This document shows, in pieces, positions 11,727 through 22,940 of a DNA stretch of 64,000 bases. Made by a program: the position numbers and the translations under genes. The notes under the pieces are model-generated. The model was not told the DNA's origin and did not search any database. It was given only the letters and a program-made list of their open reading frames with translations. The DNA lies in the NCBI GenBank assembly GCA_034440615.1, contig JAOTOM010002927.1:1-64000 (forward strand). The letters are read 5' to 3'. This DNA is from Ashinkailepas kermadecensis (Eukaryota; Arthropoda; Thecostraca; Neolepadidae). Each line of letters begins with the position of its first letter. Within the stretch, counting starts at the first letter, position 1.

Positions 11727-12452
11727 GAGGTGAATGTGAGGTGAATGTGAGGTGAATGTGAGGTGAATGTGAGGTGAATGTGAGGTGAATGTGAGGTGAA
11801 TGTGAGGTGAATGTGAGGTGAATGTGAGGTGAATGTGAGGTGAATGTGAGGTGAATGTGAGGTGAATGTGAGGTGAATGTGAGGTGAATGTGAGGTGAAT
11901 GTGAGGTGAATGTGAGGTGAATGTGAGGTGAATGTGAGGTGAATGTGAGTGAGGTGAATGTGAGGTGAATGTGAGGTGAATGTGAGGTGAATGTGAGGTG
12001 AATGTGAGGTGAATGTGAGGTGAATGTGAGGTGAATGTGAGGTGAATGTGAGGTGAATGTGAGGTGAATGTGAGGTGAATGTGAGGTGAATGTGAGGTGA
12101 ATGTGAGGTGAATGTGAGGTGAATGTGAGGTGAATGTGAGGTGAATGTGAGGTGAATGTGAGGTGAATGTGAGGTGAATGTGAGGTGAATGTGAGGTGAA
12201 TGTGAGGTGAATGTGAGGTGAATGTGAGGTGAATGAGGTGAATGTGAGGTGAATGTGAGGTGAATGTGAGGTGAATGTGAGGTGAATGTGAGGTGAATGT
12301 GAGGTGAATGTGAGGTGAATGTGAGGTGAATGTGAGGTGAATGTGAGGTGAATGTGAGGTGAATGTGAGGTGAATGTGAGGTGAATGTGAGGTGAATGTG
12401 AGGTGAATGTGAGGTGAATGTGAGGTGAATGTGAGGTGAATGTGAGGTGAAT
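11727..12452. repeat. 11-bp minisatellite, about 66 units
   Basis: About 66 nearly identical copies of GTGAGGTGAAT. The plus strand of the whole tract contains no cytosine. There are only two unit-length irregularities, near 11,947 and 12,233. On the minus strand three units (33 bp) give an 11-residue period and an open frame of 317 codons that ends in unique sequence; I consider that frame incidental. Confidence 0.97.
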
Positions 12453-12788
12453 GAAAGTGAGCAGGCGCATAATAGCTGGAGGACCCGTGCGTCTAGGTCA
12501 GGTCACTGGTTCGATGGTGCCGCACCGTGCCTTCGATGACACCCGACTTTCGAGACTGTCCTGCCATACTCGTCGAGGTGAGCTTCACACAAGGTGAACT
12601 ATAACCCCTTCCTTGGCTGTTCTTGTAGCCTTGATCCGGAGTGGCCTGGGAAAATGTCAGCTTTAGTGTTGCAATACGTTAATGGTAGCTGCTTCATCAT
12701 CAGCCTTGTTAATTTCGGCGGGTGCACTGAACAGTCAGATGGGTGCCAAGTTTCGTGTGACTTTTTATTCAGGGTAGAAAGCGACTGA

Positions 12789-12790
<2 letters not shown>
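12453..12790. other. Unique spacer, no gene supported
   Basis: Short unique stretch between the 11-bp array and a CA microsatellite. A CACTGGTTCGATGG word near 12,506 resembles a tRNA B box, but no matching arms or A box are evident. Confidence 0.35.
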
Positions 12791-12846
<56 letters not shown>

Positions 12847-12942
12847 CACACAACTCCTCGCCGAACCGTGAAGAGGATATTCACAGGCCCCAACACACAT
12901 ACACACACAACTCCTCACAGGACTGTGAAGAGGATATTCACG
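12791..12942. repeat. (CA)n microsatellite and 57-bp duplication
   Basis: About 27 CA dinucleotides are followed by two 57-bp-spaced copies of AACTCCTC(G/A)C...GTGAAGAGGATATTCAC starting at 12,852 and 12,909. Each copy is preceded by CA-rich sequence, so the dinucleotide tract was duplicated with its flank. Confidence 0.9.
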
Positions 12943-13740
12943 CTGGCAATGGCATCGGGCTAATGGCATCGGGCTGAATTGCCATTAGGAAATATATTCA
13001 GGGGGCTTACCTGCATTTGTACTTCCATTGTTTTCTTTTGCCATGGAACCTTCCGCTTTTGGAGAAACTGTGCTAGTTTTTTCTTGCATCAAAGGACGAT
13101 AAAAATCACAACTTTTACAACTTTTTGATAGTCCAGTCTTCACACTTGGTGATTTAAGCCATTTCGCTGAAACTTTATTACTATATAGTCAATCTTATAG
13201 GTCGTTCAAGTTAAGTTTGGAGATATGCCCAAACATTCCCCTTCGCATTTTGGTATATTTGCGGTTACATTGCGTGCTTGGGTGGAGAAGGGAGGGGAAT
13301 TTGCATGACAACACGCTGCGCCAATGACAGATTCAGTGACGGTGAGTTCAGGCCATCGCTACAGTCACCGCCTTCTTGGAATATTTACATCAACGACAAA
13401 ACATATCAAGATCTTGTCGTATTCTATGGACAAAGAAAGTGAGTTTTACAATGACCTTCGCACGAATCGCTCTCCTCATCTACGAGTCCTCGAGAAGTGA
13501 AACATTTTGTAGGCTGATCCTCAAAGGAAAAGCCGTTCCCTCTGTCCGTGTATGTCACAGCAAATCCATCGCACATTATGAAGACGAACGATGCGGTCCG
13601 ATCTCGGATGGCGATCGTGTCGCTCGCGCTCATTCAGCGTCACCCTTGGCGTTTACGGACAAAAAAGCAGGAGTGGACCCAGCGCCGCCGTCCGTCTCGC
13701 CGCCCAGTCGCCGGCGGAGCGCCCGCGCCACCTGATCTGG
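12943..13740. other. Spacer, AT-rich then GC-rich, no gene supported
   Basis: Ordinary sequence until about 13,650, then an abrupt rise in GC and CpG into the next array. A 119-codon plus-strand frame (13,376-13,735) has no recognisable domain and ends in the GC-rich shoulder. Confidence 0.4.
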
Positions 13741-14054
13741 GCCGACCAGCGGCGGGATACCTTCCCGATGAGGCCCCGACCAGCGGCGGGATACCTTCCC
13801 CGATGAGGCCCCGACCAGCGGCGGGATACCTTCCCCGATGAGGCCCCGACCAGCGGCGGGATACCTTCCCGATGAGGCCCCGACCAGCGGCGGGATACCT
13901 TCCCCGATGAGGCCCCGACCAGCGGCGGGATACCTTCCCCGATGAGGCCCCGACCAGCGGCGGGATACCTTCCCCGATGAGGCCCCGACCAGCGGCGGGA
14001 TACCTTCCCCGATGAGGCCCCGACCAGCGGCGGGATACCTTCCCCGATGAGGCC
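13741..14054. repeat. 35-bp minisatellite, 9 units
   Basis: Nine 34/35-bp units with CGACCAGCGGCGGGATACCT, then TCCCCGATGAGGCC. The units are almost identical; the 34-bp form has lost one C from the CCCC run. Confidence 0.94.
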
Positions 14055-14175
14055 GCTTTGTCGCCATCACGGCCGGCCGATGAGCTGGAGAACCGACTGC
14101 GGCCCGCTCGGTGCCTCGTGTCGGCGCACGCTGGCCGGCCACTTTGTGTGCGGGCACGTGGAGCCGCCCGTCTCG

Positions 14176-14740
14176 TTGCCGGCCGTGCCGTCTCTGTTGC
14201 CGGCCGCGCCGCCTCTGTTGCCGGCCGCGCCGCATCTGTTGCCGGCCGCGCCGCCTCTGTTGCCGGCCGTGCCGCCTCTGTTGCCGGCCGTGCCGCCTCT
14301 GTTGCCGGCCGCGCCGCCTCTGTTGCCGGCCGTGCCGCCTCTGTTGCCGGCCGTGCGCCTCTGTTGCCGGCCGCGCCGCCTCTGTTGCCGGCCGTGCCGC
14401 CTCTGTTGCCGGCCGCGCCGCCTCTGTTGCCGGCCGCGCCGCCTCTGTTGCCGGCTGCGCCGCTTTGCCGGCCGCGCCGCTCTGTTGCCGGCCGCGCCGC
14501 CTCTGTTGCCGGCTGCGCCGCCTCTGTTGCCGGCCGCGCCGCCTCTGTTGCCGGCCGCGCCGCCTCTGTTGCTGGCCGCGCCGCCTCTGTTGCCGGCCGC
14601 GCCGCCTCTGTTGCCGGCCGCGCCGCCTCTGTTGCCGGCCGCGCCGCCTCTGTTGCCGGCCGCGCCGCCTCTGTTGCCGGCCGCGCCGCCTCTGTTGCCG
14701 GCCGCGCCGCCTCTGTTGCCGGCCGCGCCGCCTCTGTTGC
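14176..14740. repeat. 21-bp GC-rich minisatellite, about 27 units
   Basis: Head-to-tail 21-bp units of TTGCCGGCCGCGCCGCCTCT ending in G. The main change is CCGCGCC versus CCGTGCC, a CpG transition. Two units near 14,354 and 14,462 are shortened. With 7 codons per unit, low-complexity Ala/Pro/Arg frames are open in nearly all six frames; the longest is on the minus strand (13,630-15,042, 470 codons) and also runs through the 35-bp array. No protein family is suggested. Confidence 0.95.
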
Positions 14741-16632
14741 CGCCCGGCCGCGGCATCGCCAGCTGCCCCCGGTGCGACGCTTTGTTTGGCCGCCGACACT
14801 AAGTGGATAGAGACACGGACACATGGCGTGTTGCGCGACCGGAAAACAGGGCCGCCGACACCGGCATGCGGCCGTTCATTTACATACCCGCGGGCGTCGG
14901 CGGACAGCCGCCACAAATCACGCGACGATTGGACACGGCGGCGGGCGGAGCGCGGCGCAGAGCACGTCGCCGGGGATGCTGTGCGGCGTGTGTCTTGCGG
15001 CGTACGTCTTGCGTATGTCTCGCGTTGCATGCCGTGCAACACGAGCGAGTCTTTGCGAGCGAAATTGTTCGGCTCGTACGCTCTGCGATAAAGGTTGACA
15101 GATCTGTCAACCTGTACCTCCCGCCAGGGGAAAGGTGCAGCGTTGTTGATGACGACATTCTTGCTTGCTGTGCTTGGAGCGGATCTCTCGGCTGAGAGCT
15201 TTGATGGTGTTCAATTTAATGTTCTGCACATGCTGGTGGCGTTGAATGCGGATCAGCACAGACCGTAGACAGAACGGTGCGTCCGTACTTGTAGTCTTTC
15301 TGCTGTATCATTACAGGTGGTAGAAGCAGTATTAACAATGCTCAGTGTAGTGTTGCATAATCTGCATTATTTCCGCTGTAGCTTGGCAACGAATCAAGTA
15401 GTGTTTCGATCATTGGCCTGTTTGCACTAAATTACATCTGTCGTATCAGAGACGCTGTTAGACGACCCGTGATGCCCGTGCGATACAAAGCCTTCACAGT
15501 CAAGGCCGTCAGGCGGTTTAAATCGCAATCCCCGACAGCGTTGCACCCAGGAATTGGTCAAGGGGGCATGGTCCCTCTCGAATTGCTTGACCACGTAATG
15601 GGAATAGGCTTTTTGCGACGTATATTTTATATAAAAAGGCAGAGTACAGTGCATCTATGGCACAAAGCCTTTTCTGATTCTTCCACTGTTCAATTCGAAG
15701 GTTTTGTTGAGCTTGCCCAGTGGTTTGCTTGAATGCGAAAATTTCCCAGATTAAAATAGTCTTCATTGTTCATGTGACAGTTTGCACCTTTGTCACAACC
15801 GAACTTAGTTTATGAGTGTGCTCTCGGCCCCAGTGGAGATCAGTGCGATTCTATTGTGGTGTCAAAGTCAAACATATTGTGTATCTGTCATGTTCTACTG
15901 TGCGTTTCCTGACCAATCTCACGCTTATCATAGGCAGTACCACAGACATGTGCAGAAGCTACGAAATCTTATGATTAACTCAGGTCAGGGCAGGTGACGT
16001 AGTTCACAACGTTTAAGAACGATCAGTTCAGATAGTTTGACTGCCACTAACGTGGGATAACCTAACCTGATTGATCAAAGGCCAAATGGCCACACGAAGC
16101 CACACACCTATCCTGAATATTTCGCGTAACTCCCAACAGTTTTAAAAAGCTAACGTTTGCACTTCAGTATCGGCGAGCGTTCGCACTGAGGCTCCACTGT
16201 TTTTCAACCGTGCCTGTTCAGGCTGCACCCATCCGTACCGACAAAAAGAGGTACAAATTCCTCGCCGACGGCAGGAGGACGGCCCGACCACTTATTGACG
16301 TGGCAACCGTGCCGCAGTGACACCTCGCTGTCTCGTGGGCGCGCTGAGGGCCGCGTTTTTGCCACGGCCGGCCGGCCGCTATGGCTGAGCGGCCCGGACG
16401 CTAATGACCGTGGCCGTCGGCCGTTTCGATGCCAATCACAGGTCGACTGATTGAGCCGCGGCGGTGCCCGGCTGACCGAGCGCGGTGTCGTCTTTTTCTG
16501 CGTCGGCGCGGCCCGTCGCCCGCCACCAGATGGGCCGACAGATACGCCGACCCGACCGGGTCAAGTAACGCAGACCGTGGGCGGCTGTCGGGCCCGGGGC
16601 CCGGCTTATTTGGCCAGCACACGCTGGCGGCT
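14741..16632. other. Spacer between the two 21-bp arrays
   Basis: GC-rich to about 15,050, AT-rich to about 16,240 and GC-rich again up to the next array. A strong TATA-like sequence TATATAAAAAGGC lies at 15,628-15,640 with no recognisable gene downstream. No coding domain seen. Confidence 0.4.
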
Positions 16633-17297
16633 CACCGTGCGGCGCCAGCGCGACACCGTGCGGCGCCAGCGCGACACCGTGCGGCGCCAGCGTGACACCG
16701 TGCGGCGCCAGCGTGACACCGTGCGGCGCCAGCGTGACACCGTGCGGCGCCAGCGCGACACCGTGCGGCGCCAGCGTGACACCGTGCGGCGCCAGCGCGA
16801 CACCGTGACGGCGCCAGCGTGACACCGTGACGGCGCCAGCGTGACACCGTGCGGCGCCAGCGCGACACCGTGACGGCGCCAGCGTGACACCGTGCGGCGC
16901 CAGCGCGACACCGTGCGGCGCCAGCGCGACACCGTGCGGCGCCAGCGTGACACCGTGCGGCGCCAGCGTGACACGTGCGGCGCCAGCGCGACACCGTCGC
17001 GATCCGCCCGTGCGGCGCCAGCGTGACACCGTGCGGCGCCAGCGCGACACCGTGCGGCGCCAGCGCGACACCGTGCGGCGCCAGCGCGACACCGTGCGGC
17101 GCCAGCGTGACACCGTGCGGCGCCAGCGTGACACCGTGCGGCGCCAGCGCGACACCGTGCGGCGCCAGCGCGACACCGTGCGGCGCCAGCGTGACACCGT
17201 GCGGCGCCAGCGCGACACCGTGACGGCGCCAGCGCGATACCGTGACGGCGCCAGCGCGACACCGTGACGGCGCCAGCGCGACACCGTGACGGCGCCA
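16633..17297. repeat. 21/22-bp GC-rich minisatellite, about 31 units
   Basis: Units are CACCGTGCGGCGCCAGCGCG plus A; a variant with CCGTGACGGCGCC is one base longer. Units alternate between AGCGCGACAC and AGCGTGACAC (CpG transition). Each unit contains the palindrome GGCGCC. A 30-bp disruption lies at about 16,970-17,010. The sequence is unrelated to the 21-bp array 2 kb upstream. Confidence 0.95.
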
Positions 17298-17587
17298 CGC
17301 CGCGCGGTCGCGGTCGCGGTCTGAACGGCGCTGCAGGTCCGCAACTGGCGTACCTCGGCGCAACTGGCGTACTTGGGCGCAACACGACCCGTTGACAATT
17401 GTCAGCCAAACTCCGGGTTGGCCGACACAACTCCATGACTGCTTTTGTTTGTAACGAACTCGAATCCCCGGCATCAATTTGATGTAGGCTACATAATTGG
17501 TGATTTTCTGGTGCAATCATTAATTCAGCAGGAAACATTCATAAACGAACACAATCCGATATGCTACATGTCATGAGATCCTCTGAG

Positions 17588-18360
17588 TGGGTGTCACGGT
17601 GTCACGAGACCCTCGGCGTGGGTGTCACGGTGTCACGAGACCCTCGGCGTGGGTGTCACGGTGTCACGAGACCCTCGGCGTGGGTGTCACGGTGTGACCC
17701 TCGGCGTGGGTGTCACGGTGTCACGAGACCCTCGCGGGTGGGTGTCACGAGACCTCGGCGTGGGTGCGGTGTCGGTGGGGCACGGGTCACGGACCCTCGG
17801 CGTGGGGTCACGAGACCCTCGGCGTGGGTGTCACGGGTCACGAGACCCTCGGCGTGGGTGTCGGTGTCACGAGACTCGGCGTGGGACGGTGTCACTCGGC
17901 GTGGGTGTCACGGTGTCACGAGACCCTCGGCGTGGGTGTCACGGTGTCACGAGACCCTCGGCGTGGGTGTCACTGTGGACCCTCGGCGTGGGTGTCACGG
18001 TGTCACGAGACCCTCGGCGTGGGTGTCCGGTTCTCGGCGTGGGTGTCACGGTGTCACGAGACCCTCGGCGTGGGTGTCACGGTGTCACGAGACCCTCGGC
18101 GTGGGTGTCACGGTGTCACGAGACCCTCGGCGTGGGTGTCACGGTGTCACGAGACCCTCGGCGTGGGTGTCACGGTGTCACGAGACCCTCGGCGTGGGTG
18201 TCACGGTGTCACGAGACCCTCGGCGTGGGTGTCACGGTGTCACGAGACCCTCGGCGTGGGTGTCACGGTGTCACGAGACCCTCGGCGTGGGTGTCACGAG
18301 CTCACGAGACCCTCGGCGTGGGTGTCACGAGCTCACGAATTCCTCGGCGTGGAAGTCACC
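17588..18360. repeat. 31-bp minisatellite, about 24 units, degenerate centre
   Basis: Units of 31 bp contain CCTCGGCGTGGGTGTCACGG then TGTCACGAGAC; GTGTCACG is itself duplicated within the unit. Units at 17,690-18,035 carry many different small deletions, whereas those at 18,035-18,290 are nearly identical. Confidence 0.94.
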
Positions 18361-19353
18361 ACACTGCATTGCAAAGTGTTGCCCTTCACCCGACCGAAAG
18401 TTCAGGATAATTGTTTATTAGACGTATTGTCATCAAACAAATGCTTGTCGGCGTCCTGAGGGTGTGTGTTCGATGAGGCTGACTCTTCGGAGACGCGTGG
18501 GTCGGATCTAATGGTTATTGGTTTCGGGACGCGTGAGTGTTGGGTTGTATGGCGTCGTCAATCTCTCACGTCGTTTGATTGTCGGCGAAAAGTAGCGACA
18601 GGTGGGACTCGAACCCGCAACCTTTAGGCTAGGAGACGGGTACCTTATACCTAGATTACTGGCCCCCTGGATCGGATCTCGACAGCGAGTCGCGTCATCT
18701 GACCACCCGGAGACACTCATCACATGCTTGGTCAGATCTGATTAAACGAGATACAATATTTGGAAGTCCGTGGGAGATGGATTAGACTTCAAGTTATGAA
18801 TGGATAATTCGCCATTTTTGGTCACAAGATTGCAACGATATTGTTTGCAATAAACGGAACACAAGGCGTCTTTCAGACGTCTTTGTTAGGGAACGGTGTA
18901 TGGGAGAAGATTGGCCCGTATGGTTGTCAGCTGCATCAGGCATACCAAGCTTATGAATGAGACAGGATGATTGCGTTGTGCAAAGAACTGATTTATTACC
19001 ATTCCGGTCACGCTCAGGTGTTTTTGTCGATTACTATTGAGACGGCTGGGCCAGTATTCAAACCCAGATCAAAGCTAGTCAGGCTCACTCTATGGCACTT
19101 TCGACAGAGACCTCATGAAAGTCACGGCAGATATGCAAATAAAACACCACAAAAAAAACAGCAAAACAGTGCTTTTTGCCGCTAGTGTTTAGCGAAACCC
19201 ACCGCAGGAACTTTACAAAGTCGTAATTGATGAATGCCACGGCACCACCACATGGGCATAGCCTAAAAACGCCTCACAGTACGAGGCTTCAGAATACAGC
19301 TCGGGCGTCAAGTCCACAATCCATCCCCCACCATGGTGTGTGTGTGTATGTGC

Positions 19354-19357
<4 letters not shown>
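18361..19357. other. Spacer containing a tRNA-like sequence
   Basis: Mixed sequence with no protein gene supported. It contains the minus-strand tRNA-like element at 18,595-18,665. Confidence 0.4.
18595..18665 (-). tRNA. tRNA-Arg(CCT)-like pseudogene or SINE head
   Basis: On the minus strand the order of parts matches a tRNA: an A-box-like TAATCTAGGTATAAGG, a CTCCTAG stretch where the anticodon loop would be (CCT, arginine), and a strong B box GCGGGTTCGAGTCCCAC. The acceptor strands GGGCCAG and CTGTCGC pair at only 5 of 7 positions, and the anticodon stem (CCCGT against CCTAA) does not pair. It is therefore not a functional tRNA as it stands; a pseudogene or the head of a tRNA-derived SINE is more likely. 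Confidence 0.55.
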
Positions 19358-19450
<93 letters not shown>

Positions 19451-19477
19451 GCGTGTGTGTGTGTGTGTGTGTGTGTG
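19358..19477. repeat. (TA)n then (GT)n microsatellite
   Basis: About 45 TA dinucleotides (19,358-19,449), then about 13 GT dinucleotides. This is the longest TA tract in the window. Confidence 0.97.
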
Positions 19478-19592
19478 ACATTGTGACTAATGGGGTTAAG
19501 TCGCAACTCGCCGCCCGTGTAGACAGGATAATTAATTGCGAAATGAAAGACAACGACAGGTCTGGGAAGTCACGCGCGACAAGATTACATCC

Positions 19593-19636
19593 AACTTCGC
19601 GGTAAACACGACAGCTGTCGTGTTTACCGAGAAGTT
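19593..19636. other. 44-bp near-perfect palindrome
   Basis: The left arm AACTTC, G, CGGTAAACACGACAG is mirrored by CTGTCGTGTTTACCG, A, GAAGTT. Only one of the 22 pairs is mismatched (19,599 against 19,630). The centre is the E-box CAGCTG, and each arm carries GTAAACA, the consensus core bound by forkhead proteins. It lies about 40 bp before the 12-bp minisatellite. It could be a cruciform-forming site, a dimeric binding site or the remnant of a palindromic mobile element; the sequence alone does not decide. Confidence 0.9.
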
Positions 19637-19677
19637 TTGTTAAATGAAGATAAGTGAAGTTTTACACGACAGCCGGC

Positions 19678-21835
19678 GTGTCGGTGACACTGGAGGTGAC
19701 ACTGGAGGTGACACTGGGGTGACACTGGAGGTGACACTGGGGTGATACTGGAGGTGACACTGGGGTGACACTGGAGGTGACACTGGAGGTGACACTGGAG
19801 GTGACACCTGGAGGTGACACCTGGAGGTGACACTGGAGGTGACACTGGAGGTGACACTGGAGGTGACACTGGAGGTGATACTGGAGGTGACACTGGAGGT
19901 GACACTGGAGGTGACACTGGAGTGACACTGGGTGATACTGGAGGTGACACTGGAGGTGACACTGGAGGTGACACTGGGGTGATACTGGAGGTGACACTGG
20001 AGGTGACACTGGGGTGACACTGGAGGTGACACCTGGAGGTGACACCTGGAGGTGACACTGGAGGTGACACTGGAGGTGACACTGGAGGTGACACTGGAGG
20101 TGATACTGGAGGTGACACTGAGGTGACACTGGAGGTGACCTGGAGGTGACACTGGGGTGACACTGGAGGTGACACTGGGGTGACACTGGAGGTGACACTG
20201 GAGGTGACACTGGAGGTGACACTGGAGGTGACACTGGGGTGACACTGGGGTGACACTGGAGGTGACACTGGAGGTGACACTGGGTGACACTGGGGTGACA
20301 CTGGAGGTGACACTGGAGGTGACACTGGAGGTGACACTGGAGGTGACACTGGAGGTGACACTGGAGGTGACACTGGGGTGACACTGGAGGTGACACTGGA
20401 GGTGACACTGGAGGTGACACTGGGGTGACACTGGAGGTGACACTGGAGGTGACACTGGAGGTGACACTGGAGGTGACACTGGAGGTGACACTGGAGGTGA
20501 CACTGGAGGTGACACTGGGTGACACTGGAGGTGACACTGGGGTAACTGGAGGTGACACTGGAGGTGACACTGGAGGTGACACTGGGGTGACACTGGTGAC
20601 ACTGGAGGTGACACTGGAGGTGACACTGGAGGTGACACTGGAGGTGACACTGGAGGTGACACTGGAGGTGACACTGGGGTGACACTGGAGGTGACACTGG
20701 AGGTGACACTGGAGGTGACACTGGGGTGACACTGGGGTGACACTGGGGTGATACTGGAGGTGACACTGGGGTGACACTGGAGGTGACACTGGAGGTGACA
20801 CTGGAGGTGACACTGGAGGTGACACTGGAGGTGACACTGGAGGTGACACTGGAGGTGACACTGGAGGTGACACTGGAGGTGACACTGGAGGTGACACTGG
20901 AGGTGACACTGGAGGTGACACTGGAGGTGACACTGGAGGTGACACTGGAGGTGACACTGGAGGTGACACTGGAGGTGACACTGGAGATGACACTGGAGGT
21001 GACACTGGAGGTGACACTGGAGGTGACACTGGAGGTGACACTGGAGGTGACACTGGAGGTGACACTGACTGGAGGTGACACTGGAGGTGACACTGGAGGT
21101 GACACTGGAGGTGACACTGGAGGTGACACTGGGGTGACACTGGGAGGTGACACTGGAGGTGACACTGGAGGTGACACTGGAGGTGACACTGGAGGTGACA
21201 CTGGAGGTGACACTGGAGGTGACACTGGAGGTGACACTGGAGGTGACACTGGAGGTGACACTGGAGGTGACACTGGAGGTGACACTGGAGGTGACACTGG
21301 AGGTGACACTGGAGGTGACACTGGAGGTAGGTGACACTGGAGGTGACACTGGGGTGACACTGGAGGTGACACTGGAGGTGACACTGGAGGTGACACTGGG
21401 GTGACACTGGAGGTGACACTGGAGGTGACACTGGAGGTGACACTGGAGGTGACACCTGGAGGTGACACTGGAGGTGACACTGGGGTGACACTGGAGGTGA
21501 CACTGGAGGTGACACTGGAGGTGACACTGGGGTGACACTGGGGTGGCACTGGGGTGACACAGCCGGCGTGTCGGTGACACTGGAGGTGACACTGGAGGTG
21601 ACACTGGAGGTAGGTGACACTGGAGGTGACACCTGGAGGTGACACCTGGAGGTGACACTGGAGGTGACACTGGAGGTGACACCTGGAGGTGACACTGGAG
21701 GTGACACCTGGAGGTGACACTGGAGGTGACACTGGAGGTTACACAGCCGGCGTGTCGGTGACACTGGGGTGACACTGGAGGTGACACTGGAGGTGACACT
21801 GGGGGTGACACTGGAGGTAACACAGCCGGCGTGTC
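19678..21835. repeat. 12-bp minisatellite, about 175-180 units
   Basis: Head-to-tail GGAGGTGACACT units over 2.15 kb. Common variants are a shortened GGGGTGACACT, GTGATACT for GTGACACT, and ACACCTGGAGG with an extra C. Four codons per unit make long frames on both strands: Val-Thr-Leu-Glu and Gly-Asp-Thr-Gly repeats on plus, Pro-Pro-Val-Ser and Ser-Ser-Val-Thr repeats on minus, up to 776 codons. Frames change freely at unit-length variants, so coding is unlikely. The right-hand part (from 21,560) is interspersed with the motif CAGCCGGCGTGTCGGTGACA. Confidence 0.96.
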
Positions 21836-21973
21836 GGTGACACTGGAGTACTTGTGTATTGACTCGCCATGGAAAACCAAACAATGGGTGATTTACACGA
21901 CAGCCGGCGTGTCGGTGACACTGGAGTACTTGTGTATTGACTCGCCATGGAAAACCAAACAATGGGTGATTTC
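21823..21973. repeat. 78-bp direct tandem duplication
   Basis: Two copies start at 21,823 and 21,901. Each begins CAGCCGGCGTGTCGGTGACA, continues through CTGGAGTACTTGTGTATTGA and ends at ATGGGTGATTT. The copies look identical, so the duplication is recent or homogenised. Confidence 0.95.
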
Positions 21974-22940
21974 GGAGCGACCCGGACGACAAGGATTATA
22001 CGCGTGTAAGTCACAGATGACGTCATACCCGAACTATTCTGCGCGTTTTAGCGTCCGCAGCGACCCGGACGACGTATAATCTTTGTGACGTCACATGGAA
22101 TCTGGGCTGGACGCACACAATCTTTTTTCCCGTACTTGGTAGAAATTAGACAAAATGGCGCGCTGGTTCTGAATGTGAACTTCGCCAGTTTACGTGAGAA
22201 GCAAACATATTTATCGATGACATTCCTGTGTACAAGTCAATCGTAAACGCCTTGATTGTTGTGAGCTATCTGTGAATAAAAAGAAGCCTGACATACCTAG
22301 GTATGGCGAATTAAACACTGCAGAAATGGGAGCACCCATGTATTGTTCCGTACGCACGTCAACAATCCAGCATGAAACCTAACACAGAGTGCCCACTAAC
22401 CGGCACACCAGTGCAGTGGCCGCCCACCCTCAACGACGAGCTCTCGTCGATTGGTGGTTGTTGTTGCTGAGTTTGACCAGCCTGCCACCTTCTCGATGAT
22501 ATCGGCTGTTGGTGGTTAATATGGATTAGGGGCACATCGAATGTGTCGGCCATACAGCGCGCATGATCTCTTCGAATGTACCATGGTTTTCTGTCTGGCT
22601 GGGCAGGTTGCATAGTATGGTGTACTCGTTATATAATTCAGTATCCCAAACTGGGGCTGGGCGTTACAGTATCAACAGAGGAATGAGGGATGAGAGAATG
22701 GAAACTGTTCACCCGATATACAGTGGATTATCTTGGTCCATTTTTCTGTATAATTATTATCTTATTTTGTAATTGCATAATTGGTAATTTGTCATGTCTG
22801 CGCAGTTATTGTCGACAATCCATCGTTATTGTAAGCAAAAGGATTGAATTGCTCCGAATACATTGATAAAATATTATATGTAACGTCACACAGGATATAG
22901 TATTCTGCGTCCGCTATCAAAACACCCCAAGCACATACAC

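Noticed and set aside
11517..12470. 317-codon minus-strand His/Ser/Phe-rich repeat protein
   Set aside because: It is explained by an 11-bp DNA repeat read through all three phases. The DNA unit, not a codon unit, is conserved.
13376..13735. 119-codon plus-strand gene
   Set aside because: No domain; the last third is low-complexity GC-rich shoulder sequence.
15628..15640. TATA-box promoter
   Set aside because: Good TATA match, but no initiator, downstream frame or other core element; AT-rich spacers yield such matches by chance.
18595..18665. Functional tRNA-Arg gene
   Set aside because: Acceptor stem pairs at 5 of 7 positions and the anticodon stem does not pair.
19624..21992. 700-776-codon minus-strand Pro/Val/Ser/Thr/Cys-rich frames as mucin-like proteins
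   Set aside because: They come from a 12-bp repeat; all three frames are open over the same 2 kb and unit-length changes do not preserve frame.
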